Assembly (NCBI GenBank): GCA_040883315.1 | Contig: JBFLKU010000028.1 | Span: 1 to 64,000 of the forward strand | Direction of reading: 5' to 3' | Length of the DNA: 64,000 nucleotides | From: JAFGUF01 sp040883315 | Lineage (GTDB): Bacteria; Bacillota; Clostridia; Christensenellales; UMGS416 | Shown here: one piece after another, positions 7,598 to 16,926 of the stretch | Layout: each line of letters starts with the position of its first letter | Numbering within the stretch: the stretch's first letter is position 1 | Notes under the pieces: generated by a model | What the model saw: the letters and a program-made list of their open reading frames with translations, nothing else | Database searches by the model: none | What the model was told of the DNA's origin: nothing | Position numbers and translations under genes: made by a program

Positions 7598-10108
7598 ATG
7601 AGAAATAATTATAATAGAAGAACTGAATATAGTGTGAGAAAAAAGGTATATAAAAAGCCTAGTCTTTTAAAAAGAATATTAACAATAATAGCAATAGCAT
7701 TTATTTTGGGCATCATCGCATGCTGTGTAGCATTTGCGATGCTGGTGGATACAACTTCGTGGGAGAAGTTTGACCCGAATTCACTGACCAACGTCAACCA
7801 AACTCTTTATGTATATGATAAAGACGGAGTAGAGGTAGCGGGTGTATACAACAAGGAAAACCGCACCTATGTGTCGCTGGATCAGGTGCCGGAACATGTA
7901 GTGAATGCTTTTATTGCAATAGAGGATGCAAGGTTCTACCAGCACAAGGGAATAGACATTAAAAGATTTTTCGGCTCTGTATGGGCAAATCTGAAAAGCA
8001 TGAGCTTTTCACAAGGATTTTCCACCATAAGCCAGCAGCTGATAAAAAACACCCATCTTTCATCCGAAAAGACTATAAACAGAAAAGTGCAGGAAATGTA
8101 TCTGGCTGTTAAGCTGGAGCAGGAATATTCAAAGGATGAAATACTGGAGATGTATCTAAACTACATCTATTTCGGAAATGGAGCATATGGAATAGAGGCT
8201 GCAGCACAGTCATATTTCGGCAAACCTGCAAGCCAGCTGACAATAGCAGAGGGAGCAATGCTGGCAGGAATTATAAAGGCACCGGGAGACTATGCACCGC
8301 ATATTAATTTGGAAAAATCCAAAACTAGAAGAGACCTTGTAATAAGCCAGATGTATAAGTACGGACTTATCACAGAGGCTGAGGAGAACACGGCGCTTCA
8401 GGAGACTCCAAACCTTGTAGTTTCTAGACCGGAGAACTCGGAATATGGTCAGTTTGTAGACTATGTGCTGGATCAGGCATCTCAAATGCTGGGCATGAGC
8501 TATGAGGAGATGACAGCCAGCGGATATAAGATATACACAACAATGGATTCCGGGCTGCAAATGAGCACACAGATTAGTTTTCAAAATGCAGAGCTTTTCC
8601 CGGATGCAGCATCGGACGGAGTGATTCCGGAAGCATCCGCAGTGGTGGTGGACGCAAAAACGGGAGCGGTGAAGGTGCTGATTGGAGGAAGGGAATACAC
8701 AGCCAAAGGCTTTAACAGAGCTGTCAGTGCCAGAAGACAGCCAGGCTCTACAATTAAGCCAATCTTAGTGTATGGCCCGGCAATAGATAGATTTGGCTAC
8801 ACTGGTGCAACACCAATAGAGGACAAGCCAATCAATATAAATGGCTATGAGCCAAATAACTATGATGATGAATTCAGCGGATGGGTATCTTTGCGAGAGG
8901 CAGTGTCTCGTTCTATAAATATACCTGCGGTTGAAGTGTTTAATGATATAGGTGTGGAAAACGGAAAATACTATGCTATGGCAAGTGGAATACCATTTGA
9001 CGAAAGCGATAATCACCTTTCATTGGCACTTGGCGGATTTAAATATGGAGTTACTCCCCTAGAGATAGCAGCGTCATATCAGCCGTATGCTAACAATGGC
9101 GTATATAGCAAGCCGTATGTAATAGAGATGATAACAGATAGCTACGGCGAGGTATTATACGAACATGTGCCGGAGCAGATACAGGTAGTAAGCTCAGATA
9201 CAGCATTTATGATGGCAGATATACTAAAAACAACTGTTGAAGATGGAACTGCGCACAGAGTAAAAATAGGCGGAGTAGAAATAGGTGGAAAAACAGGAAC
9301 AGTTTCATATAAGAGCGGCAAAGGTGTAAACGACGCATGGGTAGTAGCGTTTACCACAGAAGATATTGTAGCTGTGTGGAATGGTTTTGATATGCCAAGC
9401 GATGTCCACTATATGTCCTCATCGGCAACAGGAGGCAGATATCCCGCTATGATGGCACACGAAATAATGACAGATTTATATGCATCACATGTGCCTGTAG
9501 GCTTTGTAGTGGATGAAGGCGTGATGAAGGCACAGATAGACAAAGTGATGTATGAACAATATCATATGATCACCATACCTACAAACTACACACCAAAGGA
9601 AATGATATTTACAGAATACTTCAAGAAATCCAGCCAGCCGGCCACTCCTTCACCTGTATGGATGGAGCCGCTGAAAGTAGAGGAGATTGGAGCTGTGCTA
9701 GATGAGGATAATTACCCTGTTGTTTCATTTGTGGCACCGCAGCCATACATTCAGTATTTGGTGGTGAGACAAGCGGAGAATTCTGAGAGCACTTCTGCAT
9801 ATATAGTGAGTTCATTACAAAATGTTTCTGGGATTGTATCATATACGGACATTTCTGCAGACGGAGGACAATACAAATACTATATAATTCCGGCTAATCC
9901 ATACATACTGATGGACGACGGAGGATTTTTGCAGGGAGAATACAGCGATGCAGTCAGCGTAAATGTCCCCATAAGGGAGGAGCCAGAAGTGGAAGAGACA
10001 CCAGAGCCTAGTGCTGAAGTGCAGGCCACATCTTCGCCGGAGATATCTCCAACGCCGGAGGTTTCGCCTACGCCATCACACACTCCTGAAGAGAGCGCTG
10101 CAGGCTAA
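7598..10108 (+). CDS. Class A penicillin-binding protein (transglycosylase/transpeptidase)
   Basis: This bifunctional murein synthase polymerises lipid II and cross-links the glycan. After a basic cytoplasmic tail there is one membrane helix (about 27-50). The GT51 domain has IEDARFYQHKGID (108-120, with catalytic Glu109) and FSTISQQLIKN (141-151). The transpeptidase has the SxxK motif in PGSTIKP (nucleophile Ser near 384), the SxN motif in SRSINIP, and the KTG motif in GGKTGT. The C-terminus adds a fibronectin-like segment and a Thr-Pro-rich tail with repeats such as SPTPEVSPTP, probably extending into the wall. At 836 residues it fits the PBP1a type. An AGGGA site precedes the ATG. Confidence 0.95.
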   Translation: MRNNYNRRTEYSVRKKVYKKPSLLKRILTIIAIAFILGIIACCVAFAMLVDTTSWEKFDPNSLTNVNQTLYVYDKDGVEVAGVYNKENRTYVSLDQVPEHVVNAFIAIEDARFYQHKGIDIKRFFGSVWANLKSMSFSQGFSTISQQLIKNTHLSSEKTINRKVQEMYLAVKLEQEYSKDEILEMYLNYIYFGNGAYGIEAAAQSYFGKPASQLTIAEGAMLAGIIKAPGDYAPHINLEKSKTRRDLVISQMYKYGLITEAEENTALQETPNLVVSRPENSEYGQFVDYVLDQASQMLGMSYEEMTASGYKIYTTMDSGLQMSTQISFQNAELFPDAASDGVIPEASAVVVDAKTGAVKVLIGGREYTAKGFNRAVSARRQPGSTIKPILVYGPAIDRFGYTGATPIEDKPININGYEPNNYDDEFSGWVSLREAVSRSINIPAVEVFNDIGVENGKYYAMASGIPFDESDNHLSLALGGFKYGVTPLEIAASYQPYANNGVYSKPYVIEMITDSYGEVLYEHVPEQIQVVSSDTAFMMADILKTTVEDGTAHRVKIGGVEIGGKTGTVSYKSGKGVNDAWVVAFTTEDIVAVWNGFDMPSDVHYMSSSATGGRYPAMMAHEIMTDLYASHVPVGFVVDEGVMKAQIDKVMYEQYHMITIPTNYTPKEMIFTEYFKKSSQPATPSPVWMEPLKVEEIGAVLDEDNYPVVSFVAPQPYIQYLVVRQAENSESTSAYIVSSLQNVSGIVSYTDISADGGQYKYYIIPANPYILMDDGGFLQGEYSDAVSVNVPIREEPEVEETPEPSAEVQATSSPEISPTPEVSPTPSHTPEESAAG

Positions 10109-10231
10109 AATGCGGCTAATTGCAGGCTGGGGCAGCCAAATGAAACACTTTACATTTTGTATAAATAAGTGTATCATAAAATGTAGACTATTTATAAATA
10201 GTTTTAAAAATATGAGCTTAGTGAGGGCTTT

Positions 10232-10552
10232 ATGTCAACAAAAATTATTGAAAAAATCAATAGTTTACTAGACAATTTAGATTTTCCTGATGATATGGAT
10301 GAACTCAATGAAATGAGGGACTATTTATATAAGAAAATGAGCTCTCTCGATGCTAAAATAAGCAATAAATCGGAAAATCTGACAGAGTTCTATCAAAACA
10401 ATATAAAACAAAATAGAGCAGCTTATATTAAAGAAGATAAGAAAGCATATTCAAGTGCAAAAAAGGTAGATAATTTAGTCAATGAATATAACAACACCTG
10501 CATACTTATAGAGCTTATTGAAAAGCAGATAGAGAAGGTATGTGAAGAGTGA
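10232..10552 (+). CDS. Small charged coiled-coil protein, unknown
   Basis: A 106-residue protein without signal peptide, rich in Lys, Glu, Asn and Leu, predicted mostly helical (KIIEKINSLLDNLDF, EMRDYLYKKMSSLDAKIS, LVNEYNNTCILIELIEKQI). It sits 36 bases before the PAS-phosphatase gene on the same strand, so it could be an adaptor or partner of that protein, but nothing in the sequence proves it. The start is preceded by a weak GTGAGGG site. Confidence 0.65.
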   Translation: MSTKIIEKINSLLDNLDFPDDMDELNEMRDYLYKKMSSLDAKISNKSENLTEFYQNNIKQNRAAYIKEDKKAYSSAKKVDNLVNEYNNTCILIELIEKQIEKVCEE

Positions 10553-10588
10553 ATTTTTCATTGAAGATATGCGAAGGGAATTTTCTGC

Positions 10589-11719
10589 ATGAGTAGTGAT
10601 GCAAAAAAAACATTCTATATTCCGACCTATGAAAAAGTAATTAACGCCATGCATGATTTGGTGTGCGTTACGGGCAAGGATGGACGGATAATTTTAGTTA
10701 ACTCCACAATGACAAGAGTGCTGGGTGTGAGAATAGGCGATGACTGCCCATATACAGGAGCAGACCATGACTGTGCAGATACATGTAAGCTGATAGATGA
10801 TGCGAAATATTCAGAATGTGAAATAACCAGAAGCGGTCGTGTATATAGTGTTTCTATTACGCCTCTTTTGGATGACCATGGTCACTGCGACTACCTGATG
10901 CAGGTGTGGAGAGATGTGACAGGCGAGTTTCATCTGCGAAACAAGCTGCAAAAGCAAAATGATGTATTAAGAAAAGATTTAGAAGTGGCTAGGAGCCTGC
11001 AGCATTCTATGCTGATAGACGAGCTGCCTAAAGCTGCAAATATAAAGATATCCACATTGTATAAGCCATGTGACAGCGTAGGAGGAGATTTTTACGATTT
11101 CTTCAAGCTAGGTGATGACAAGATATTCTTTTATATGGCAGACGTTTCGGGGCATGGGGTGAGTGCCGCTATGCTAACTGTGTTTTTTGCACAGGCAGTC
11201 AGTCAGATAATGTATAACAGAGACAAGATGATAATGCCTCATAAAATAGTCAAGCAGGTATGGTCTCGCTTTCTAGGGCTAGGGCTGGAAGAACATCTCT
11301 ATATCACTGCATGGGTCGGCGTGCTGGATGGAAAATCCGGCGAACTAGACTACTGCAACGCAGGTCATATATCTTCTCCTGTTATTGCAACTGATAAAGA
11401 ATACAAGAGAATAGAAATGACAGGATTCCCTATATGCAGATGGACAGAAAACCCTGAATTCCAAAGTGCATCAATGAAGCTGGAAAAAGGCACAAAGCTT
11501 CTTCTTTTTACGGATGGCTTGACGGATGCACTGAGACTGAGCGGCAACAAAGTGAATGTATATGGCGGAGTGACCGCAGCAGAGGATATAGCCATTAGTC
11601 ATTTGACAAATGATGACTTTGATGACTGCTTAAATAATATATGGACGGATATTCGTGCAGGCATGGGAAGCAATGAACTAAACGATGATGTAGCTATGCT
11701 AATGATGGAATATAAATAG
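10589..11719 (+). CDS. PAS domain-containing PP2C-type serine phosphatase (SpoIIE/RsbU family)
   Basis: Residues 10-120 form a PAS sensor domain (YEKVINAMHDLVCVTGKDGRI). A coiled linker (FHLRNKLQKQNDVLRKDLEVARSLQ) leads to a SpoIIE-type PP2C domain at 170-375: VGGDFYDFF, MADVSGHGVSAAM and LLFTDGLTDAL carry the metal-binding acidic residues. Such proteins dephosphorylate anti-anti-sigma factors in partner-switching pathways. No anti-sigma or STAS gene is visible nearby, so the target is unknown. The next gene is cdaA, 25 bases later, suggesting joint expression with cyclic-di-AMP synthesis. Confidence 0.9.
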   Translation: MSSDAKKTFYIPTYEKVINAMHDLVCVTGKDGRIILVNSTMTRVLGVRIGDDCPYTGADHDCADTCKLIDDAKYSECEITRSGRVYSVSITPLLDDHGHCDYLMQVWRDVTGEFHLRNKLQKQNDVLRKDLEVARSLQHSMLIDELPKAANIKISTLYKPCDSVGGDFYDFFKLGDDKIFFYMADVSGHGVSAAMLTVFFAQAVSQIMYNRDKMIMPHKIVKQVWSRFLGLGLEEHLYITAWVGVLDGKSGELDYCNAGHISSPVIATDKEYKRIEMTGFPICRWTENPEFQSASMKLEKGTKLLLFTDGLTDALRLSGNKVNVYGGVTAAEDIAISHLTNDDFDDCLNNIWTDIRAGMGSNELNDDVAMLMMEYK

Positions 11720-11744
11720 GCTTTGCTTAATGGAGGTTTAGCTA

Positions 11745-12593
11745 GTGACAGACATAGGATTGTGGTTTAAAAATATAAACATACCCCAAGTAACCATATT
11801 GGATGCAATAGATGTCTTGGTGGTTGCTTTTTTAATATACCAGTTAATAAAATTTACTATGCAGACAAGAGCTGCGCAGGTTTTGAAAGCATTTGGAATA
11901 ATAATTGTCTTGGCGCAAATCAGTGAATGGATGCAATTGTCCACATTGGCTTGGATTTCGGATTATATTATTAATGCAGGTGCTATAGTTTTGGTGCTTT
12001 TGTTTCAGCCGGAGCTGAGGCGCGCACTAGAGAAGCTGGGCAGAAGAAAATTCTTTAGCCAGAACCAAAGTGACGATGAGGAAAACGGCAAGACTGTAAT
12101 AGGCGAAATAATAAGAGCTGTGCAGAGAATGTCCGGACATCGAACTGGTGCACTTATTGTTATACAGAATCAAGAGCCACTGGGTGACATAATAGAGAGC
12201 GGAACTGCACTCTTTGCCAATGTCAGCTCTGAGCTTTTGGAAAACATATTCACTCCAAATACTCCACTGCATGATGGTGCTGTAGTAATAAAGGAAGATA
12301 CAATTATTGCTGCTGGTTGTTTCCTGCCACTGACAGTAAACCCATATCTGGCACAGGAAGTGGGAACAAGGCACAGAGCCGCTATTGGAATGTCTGAAAA
12401 GACTGATGCATTGGTTATAGTAGTGTCTGAAGAGACAGGAGTGCTCTCATGCGCACAGGGCGGAAAGCTGATAAGGTATCTGGATGGAAATAGCCTTAGA
12501 GAGCTGCTGGAGGGAGTAATTGAGGAAGGCAAAGACAGCGTACCAAACTTTTTAGTGCGTTGGCTGCGAGGATCTAGCGATGGAAAAAATTAA
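11745..12593 (+). CDS. cdaA: Diadenylate cyclase CdaA
   Basis: Makes cyclic-di-AMP from two ATP at the membrane. Three N-terminal membrane helices (about 20-38, 45-62, 67-86) precede the DAC domain. The catalytic motifs are intact: DGA at 177-179 (within PLHDGAVVI) and RHR at 209-211 (within GTRHRAAIG). The start is GTG, set by a good GGAGG at 11732-11736; an ATG alternative is lacking. At 282 residues it has the usual length. The stop overlaps the start of cdaR by 14 bases, the standard arrangement in Bacillota, where CdaR modulates the cyclase. Confidence 0.96.
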   Translation: MTDIGLWFKNINIPQVTILDAIDVLVVAFLIYQLIKFTMQTRAAQVLKAFGIIIVLAQISEWMQLSTLAWISDYIINAGAIVLVLLFQPELRRALEKLGRRKFFSQNQSDDEENGKTVIGEIIRAVQRMSGHRTGALIVIQNQEPLGDIIESGTALFANVSSELLENIFTPNTPLHDGAVVIKEDTIIAAGCFLPLTVNPYLAQEVGTRHRAAIGMSEKTDALVIVVSEETGVLSCAQGGKLIRYLDGNSLRELLEGVIEEGKDSVPNFLVRWLRGSSDGKN

Positions 12594-13836
12594 GTTATTT
12601 TTAAATAGATTAAAAAACAATTGGAAGATGAAGGTGGTTGCCTTGGTCTTAGCTTTGTTTTTATGGAACTCTGTGATTCAAGGCACCGATCCGCTAATTA
12701 GCAGAACAACAGACCCTATTCCAATCACACTGATTGGTGCAGAGCAGCTATCATCCAAGGGACTAGCGATATACAACGAGTCAGAAGAATACTTGCAGTC
12801 GGTAAAGGTGACCGTATGGATGAAGCGAAGCGAGGCGAAGCTGTTTGATCAAAGCAAAATACAGGTTACATTGGATTTATCAAGAATTAATACTGTTGGA
12901 GAACAGATAGTTAAGGTGAATGCTTATTATAGTGAAGGAACAGTAGAAAAGGTTACTCCAGAGAGCTTTACGTTGCAAGTTGACCAGAAAAAGAGCAAGA
13001 TTGTATCTATTGAATACAATGTCACCGGAGAATTGCCGGATGGATACTACCAAGGTGAAATAAGTGTAGACCCAAAATCTGTGCAGATTACTGGACCTAG
13101 CTCTATAGTAGACTTGGTAGAAAAGGCCATTTTCACAGTAGATTTAACAGATAAAGTTGCATCTATGTCTTTGCCAAAGGAAATATTCTTGGTAGATGCT
13201 GATGGTAATATAATAAATTCTGATACGCTAGTAACAAGCGTGGATTCAGCTATGTTTGAGATGAAGATATCGCCTAGAAAAGAAATTAAGATAATTGGTG
13301 AAAGCCTTGTAAAAGGCACTGATAAACTGCCTGCAGGATATGAGATAGAGTCTATTGAGGTATATCCAAGCAAAGTAGAAGTGACAGGAACAACAGAAGC
13401 ATTAGAAGGGCTAACGAGCCTTCCGAGCGAAATAAAGGATGTAGCAGGAGAAAGCGAAGACGTGCACACCACTATCAAGCTGCTAGCTCCCAAGGGTGTA
13501 GAATTCCTTACAAGTGATACTGTAAGTGTTATTATAAGAATACGCGAAATAATGGAAAAGGCAACATATGAAAATAAGACAGTGGAATTAAGGAATATTC
13601 CAAGCGGTATGACAGTTCAGGATTTTGAAGAAATAAGAACTGTTGAAATGACTGTGCCATATAACACTATCTCTACTCTCACGTCATCTCATGTGAAGCT
13701 TTATATAGACCTAGCAGGTCTTTCAGAGGGCGAGCATGAGCTAAAGATACAATGCGAAGTGCCAGAAGAATTTAGAGCAGAGAATATAGTGATTGAAAAC
13801 GACACTGCAATAGTTAATTTGGTAAGCAATAATTGA
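12580..13836 (+). CDS. cdaR: CdaR regulator of diadenylate cyclase (YbbR domains)
   Basis: One membrane helix near residues 16-32 anchors an extracellular region with about four YbbR-type repeats, recognisable by VKVTVWMKRSEAKLFD, PDGYYQGEISVDPKSVQITGPSSIV, PAGYEIESIEVYPSKVEVTG and PSGMTVQDFEEIRTVEMTV. YbbR proteins bind CdaA and tune cyclic-di-AMP output. The ATG lies inside the end of cdaA (14-base overlap), so translation is coupled. The usual third gene glmM does not follow; an FAD dehydrogenase does. Confidence 0.93.
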   Translation: MEKIKLFLNRLKNNWKMKVVALVLALFLWNSVIQGTDPLISRTTDPIPITLIGAEQLSSKGLAIYNESEEYLQSVKVTVWMKRSEAKLFDQSKIQVTLDLSRINTVGEQIVKVNAYYSEGTVEKVTPESFTLQVDQKKSKIVSIEYNVTGELPDGYYQGEISVDPKSVQITGPSSIVDLVEKAIFTVDLTDKVASMSLPKEIFLVDADGNIINSDTLVTSVDSAMFEMKISPRKEIKIIGESLVKGTDKLPAGYEIESIEVYPSKVEVTGTTEALEGLTSLPSEIKDVAGESEDVHTTIKLLAPKGVEFLTSDTVSVIIRIREIMEKATYENKTVELRNIPSGMTVQDFEEIRTVEMTVPYNTISTLTSSHVKLYIDLAGLSEGEHELKIQCEVPEEFRAENIVIENDTAIVNLVSNN

Positions 13837-15398
13837 TAAAGCTAAATGATATAAAGGTAAGCGTAGACTACACAGATGATGAAATAAAAAAAGCAATAGC
13901 AATAAAGCTGAAAATATCAGCAAATGATATTAAGTCATTTGATGTAGTCAGGCGTTCTATAGATGCAAGATACAAAAATGTTCGTTTCAGCCTTGGGATA
14001 TCAGCAGATATTGAAGGCAAAGATGAACATACAAATGAAGATACGCAATTAAACTTTCAATCAATAAAAATTAATAGGAATGATTTTTCTAGACCTGTTG
14101 TAGTAGGCGCAGGTCCTGCTGGCATGTTCGCAGCTCTTGTATTGGCAGAGTGCGGAATTCAGCCGATACTGATTGAAAGAGGCCAGAGCATAGAGGAAAG
14201 AAAAAAGCAGATAGACCATTTTCAAAATACAGGCGAGCTGAATACAGAGTCGAATGTATGCTTTGGAGAAGGCGGTGCCGGCACATTTTCAGACGGCAAG
14301 CTAGTGACTAGAGTGAATGACCCACTGTGCAAATATATATTGAATACATTTGTAGAACACGGAGCATCAAAGGACATATTGATAGATGCAAAGCCGCACA
14401 TAGGCACAGATATACTGTCTGATATTTTAGTAAAGATAAGAAAAAGGATAATCTCTTTAGGCGGTGAAATATCATTCGGGGAAAAGCTGGAGGATATATC
14501 ATGCAAAAACGGCAAAATAGAATCTGCTAAAACCAGCAAAAGAGAGATTAAGTGCGAAAGTTTGATTCTAGCCACAGGTCATGGTGCCAGAGATATATAT
14601 TATTTGCTTAAAAATAGAAATATAATTATAGAACCTAAAGGGTTTGCAATGGGCGTACGCATAGAGCATAAACGCAGTATGATAGACAAAGCGATATATG
14701 GCAGCTATGCAGACCACAAAAGACTTGGGGCTGCAATGTATAGCCTAAAGGGGAATTTTAGCGGTAGAAGCGTATATAGCTTTTGCATGTGCCCTGGAGG
14801 CGAAGTGATAAATGCCTCTACCGAAAGAGACGGAATATGTGTTAATGGCATGTCCTACAATGCAAGAGACGGAGAGAACTCCAACGCTGCAGTTGTGGTT
14901 CAAATGAATCCAAAAGACTGGGGCGAAGATGCACTGGCTGGAATAGAATTTCAGAGAAAAATCGAAAGACTGTGTTTTCAAAAGGCAGGAGGAGATTTCA
15001 GCGTGCCTATTCAAAAATTTGGAGATTTTGAAAAAAATACTGTATCCAGTGGATTTGGAGATATAAATTCATCATTAAAGGGCAAAACCAATTTTATAAA
15101 CATTCCTGATATTCTAGGGGAAGATATCAGCAGCAGCATCAAACAGGCAATAAACTACTGGGAGAGAATAATCGAAGGCTATTCATCATCGGATGCTTTG
15201 CTGAGTGCTGTGGAGAGCAGAACCAGCTCACCTATAAGAGTGACCAGAGGTGGGGATATGCAATCAGTTTCTATAGCCGGGATATATCCCTGCGGTGAAG
15301 GTGCAGGATATGCAGGCGGAATAATGTCAGCTGCTATAGACGGCATAAAGTGTGCTTTGGAAATAATAAACAAAATAAAGAAAGAAACGGATAAATGA
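13833..15398 (+). CDS. FAD-dependent dehydrogenase (COG2509 family)
   Basis: A 521-residue cytoplasmic flavoprotein. Residues 1-80 are a small N-terminal domain with DDEIKKAIAIKLKI. GAGPAGMF (GAGPAG at 92-97) is the FAD dinucleotide-binding motif, followed by VCFGEGGAGTFSDGKLVTRV and the C-terminal YPCGEGAGYAGGIMSAAIDG, all typical of this uncharacterised family that is common in Bacillota. Start codon TTG overlaps the cdaR stop (TTGA), implying translational coupling. The substrate is unknown. The following MFS gene overlaps its stop by 4 bases. Confidence 0.88.
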   Translation: MIKLNDIKVSVDYTDDEIKKAIAIKLKISANDIKSFDVVRRSIDARYKNVRFSLGISADIEGKDEHTNEDTQLNFQSIKINRNDFSRPVVVGAGPAGMFAALVLAECGIQPILIERGQSIEERKKQIDHFQNTGELNTESNVCFGEGGAGTFSDGKLVTRVNDPLCKYILNTFVEHGASKDILIDAKPHIGTDILSDILVKIRKRIISLGGEISFGEKLEDISCKNGKIESAKTSKREIKCESLILATGHGARDIYYLLKNRNIIIEPKGFAMGVRIEHKRSMIDKAIYGSYADHKRLGAAMYSLKGNFSGRSVYSFCMCPGGEVINASTERDGICVNGMSYNARDGENSNAAVVVQMNPKDWGEDALAGIEFQRKIERLCFQKAGGDFSVPIQKFGDFEKNTVSSGFGDINSSLKGKTNFINIPDILGEDISSSIKQAINYWERIIEGYSSSDALLSAVESRTSSPIRVTRGGDMQSVSIAGIYPCGEGAGYAGGIMSAAIDGIKCALEIINKIKKETDK

Positions 15399-16558
15399 CA
15401 AAGAAAAATTCGATATATTACCCTAGCTTTTTCACATATACTTTACAGGGAATGATAGCATTAAGTATTGGGCTGCTTATGCCTTTTATTTTGGATGCTT
15501 ATTCAATCAGCTACTCACAGGGTGGCAGCATGATATTTTTCCTGCTTCTTGGCGGAATGATGTCTTCTACAGCGGGCGGAATGCTGATTGGAAAAGCGGG
15601 TGAGAAATTTGTGATTATAGTAGGAGCACTGTGCGTGCTATTTGGCTATGGGATATTTTTGTTCGTAGAAAATATAAAAATTATTTATATACTTCTGTTT
15701 TTCGTAGGCATTGGTACAGGGCTTTTTAATATAGCATTAAATACACTAGTAGCTTTTGTTTCTGATTCAGATGCTAAAAAAATAAATTCATTGCATATGT
15801 TCTTTGCGGTGGGTGCACTGCTAGCAACTATCATTGTGGCGAGCATTTCATTTTTCAATCTTAACTGGAAGATTTTCATATGTATAATCGATGCAATGGC
15901 TTTTGCTACAATACTAATGTTTGCGAAAATGGATATTCATAAGCATAAGCAAGACAAGAGAGACCATAAGTTGGATTTAAGCTTCTTTAAAAAGCCATAT
16001 ATTTATATTTTCTTAGCACTCTTATTTTTCTATGTTGGCATAGAAAATGCGGTAAACGGGTGGATAGTAACGTTTTTAAGTGAAAGCAAAATAGTGTCGG
16101 AAACTGCATCCAATTCTGTTTTATCGGTGCTTTGGCTGCTTGTGATAATAGGCAGGCTGATAAATCGAAGGCTGAAAAAGAGCATTACACTAGAGAGCAG
16201 AATAGTAGTTACAAGCATAATAATATTGCTAAGCTATGTTCTGCTGATAACTACTTCTTCGGTTTTTGTTCTGCTTGCATCGGTTGTAATCCTCGGACTG
16301 GCTATGTCAGCATTTTATCCTAATGTAATTGCGAATTCATCGGAAAAGATAAAAAGCAATTCTACAGCACTAGGGCTGATATTGTCTTTTGGAGGACTGG
16401 GAGGAGCTGTTATTCCGTGGATAAACGGACTAGTAGCAGACAGCAAAGGGCTCCAGATGGGTATGTATGCAGTTATATTGTCGATAGTTTTATTGATAGT
16501 GGCAGCAATTTGCAATATAAAAACCAGAGCAGAAAATTACAATAATAAAATAGACTAG
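15395..16558 (+). CDS. Major facilitator superfamily transporter
   Basis: A 387-residue polytopic membrane protein with about 12 hydrophobic helices and a polar middle loop (KMDIHKHKQDKRDHKLDL). The GMLIGKAGEKF segment matches the loop 2-3 signature region of MFS proteins. Sequence gives no substrate. ATGA overlap with the FAD dehydrogenase gene suggests an operon; the pair could act on the same small molecule, which is inference. No terminator hairpin is obvious before the 6S RNA promoter. Confidence 0.85.
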   Translation: MTKKNSIYYPSFFTYTLQGMIALSIGLLMPFILDAYSISYSQGGSMIFFLLLGGMMSSTAGGMLIGKAGEKFVIIVGALCVLFGYGIFLFVENIKIIYILLFFVGIGTGLFNIALNTLVAFVSDSDAKKINSLHMFFAVGALLATIIVASISFFNLNWKIFICIIDAMAFATILMFAKMDIHKHKQDKRDHKLDLSFFKKPYIYIFLALLFFYVGIENAVNGWIVTFLSESKIVSETASNSVLSVLWLLVIIGRLINRRLKKSITLESRIVVTSIIILLSYVLLITTSSVFVLLASVVILGLAMSAFYPNVIANSSEKIKSNSTALGLILSFGGLGGAVIPWINGLVADSKGLQMGMYAVILSIVLLIVAAICNIKTRAENYNNKID

Positions 16559-16638
16559 TCTAGTTATTAAAATATCAAAACAAAATATAAGCAAGTTATG
16601 AATCAAATGTTACTATTCTAGTATTTTCGGCTATTTCC

Positions 16639-16667
16639 TTGAAAAAACGTATTAATGGGTCTATAAT
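16639..16667 (+). promoter_or_regulatory. Consensus promoter of the 6S RNA gene
   Basis: TTGAAA (16639-16644) and TATAAT (16662-16667) with exactly 17 bases between. Transcription would begin near 16674, at the base of the RNA's terminal stem. Confidence 0.85.
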
Positions 16668-16673
16668 ATAAAC

Positions 16674-16872
16674 ACTTAAAAGATATTAATTTTCCTGCGG
16701 TGTGCGTTGGGCTTTTTATTAAAAACCACAGTTTTTTTTCGGGAGACCGGGTTCGATTGCTAATGTCAAGCCTTCCAGAGAGGAAGACAGAGGCCTCGAC
16801 AGATCACCCACCTGCTATTTTGCGGGTTCCTAATAGGATGCTTGACGGCATTGCGGGATGTATATTTGACTA
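16674..16872 (+). ncRNA. ssrS: 6S RNA
   Basis: A non-coding stretch with the hallmark terminal stem of 6S RNA: TTCCTGCGGTGTGCGTTGGGC on the 5' side (16692-16711) and GGATGCTTGACGGCATTGCGGG on the 3' side (16837-16858) pair with the expected interruptions. Between them lie CGGGTTCGATT and CACCCACCTGC...GCGGGTTCC, the conserved helices flanking the large central bubble. Length of about 195-200 nt fits the family. 6S RNA binds housekeeping RNA polymerase as an open-promoter mimic, mostly in stationary phase. Ends are estimates. Confidence 0.85.
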
Positions 16873-16901
16873 AAGCCTGGATTTATAAAGTCATTTTTTT
16901 T
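16868..16901 (+). terminator. Putative terminator of 6S RNA
   Basis: TGACT (16868-16872) can pair with AGTCA (16889-16893), followed by eight T. The stem is short and the loop long, so part of the termination signal may be the 6S closing stem itself. Confidence 0.5.
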
Positions 16902-16926
16902 ATACAGCAAATTGAAAGAGCGAGAA

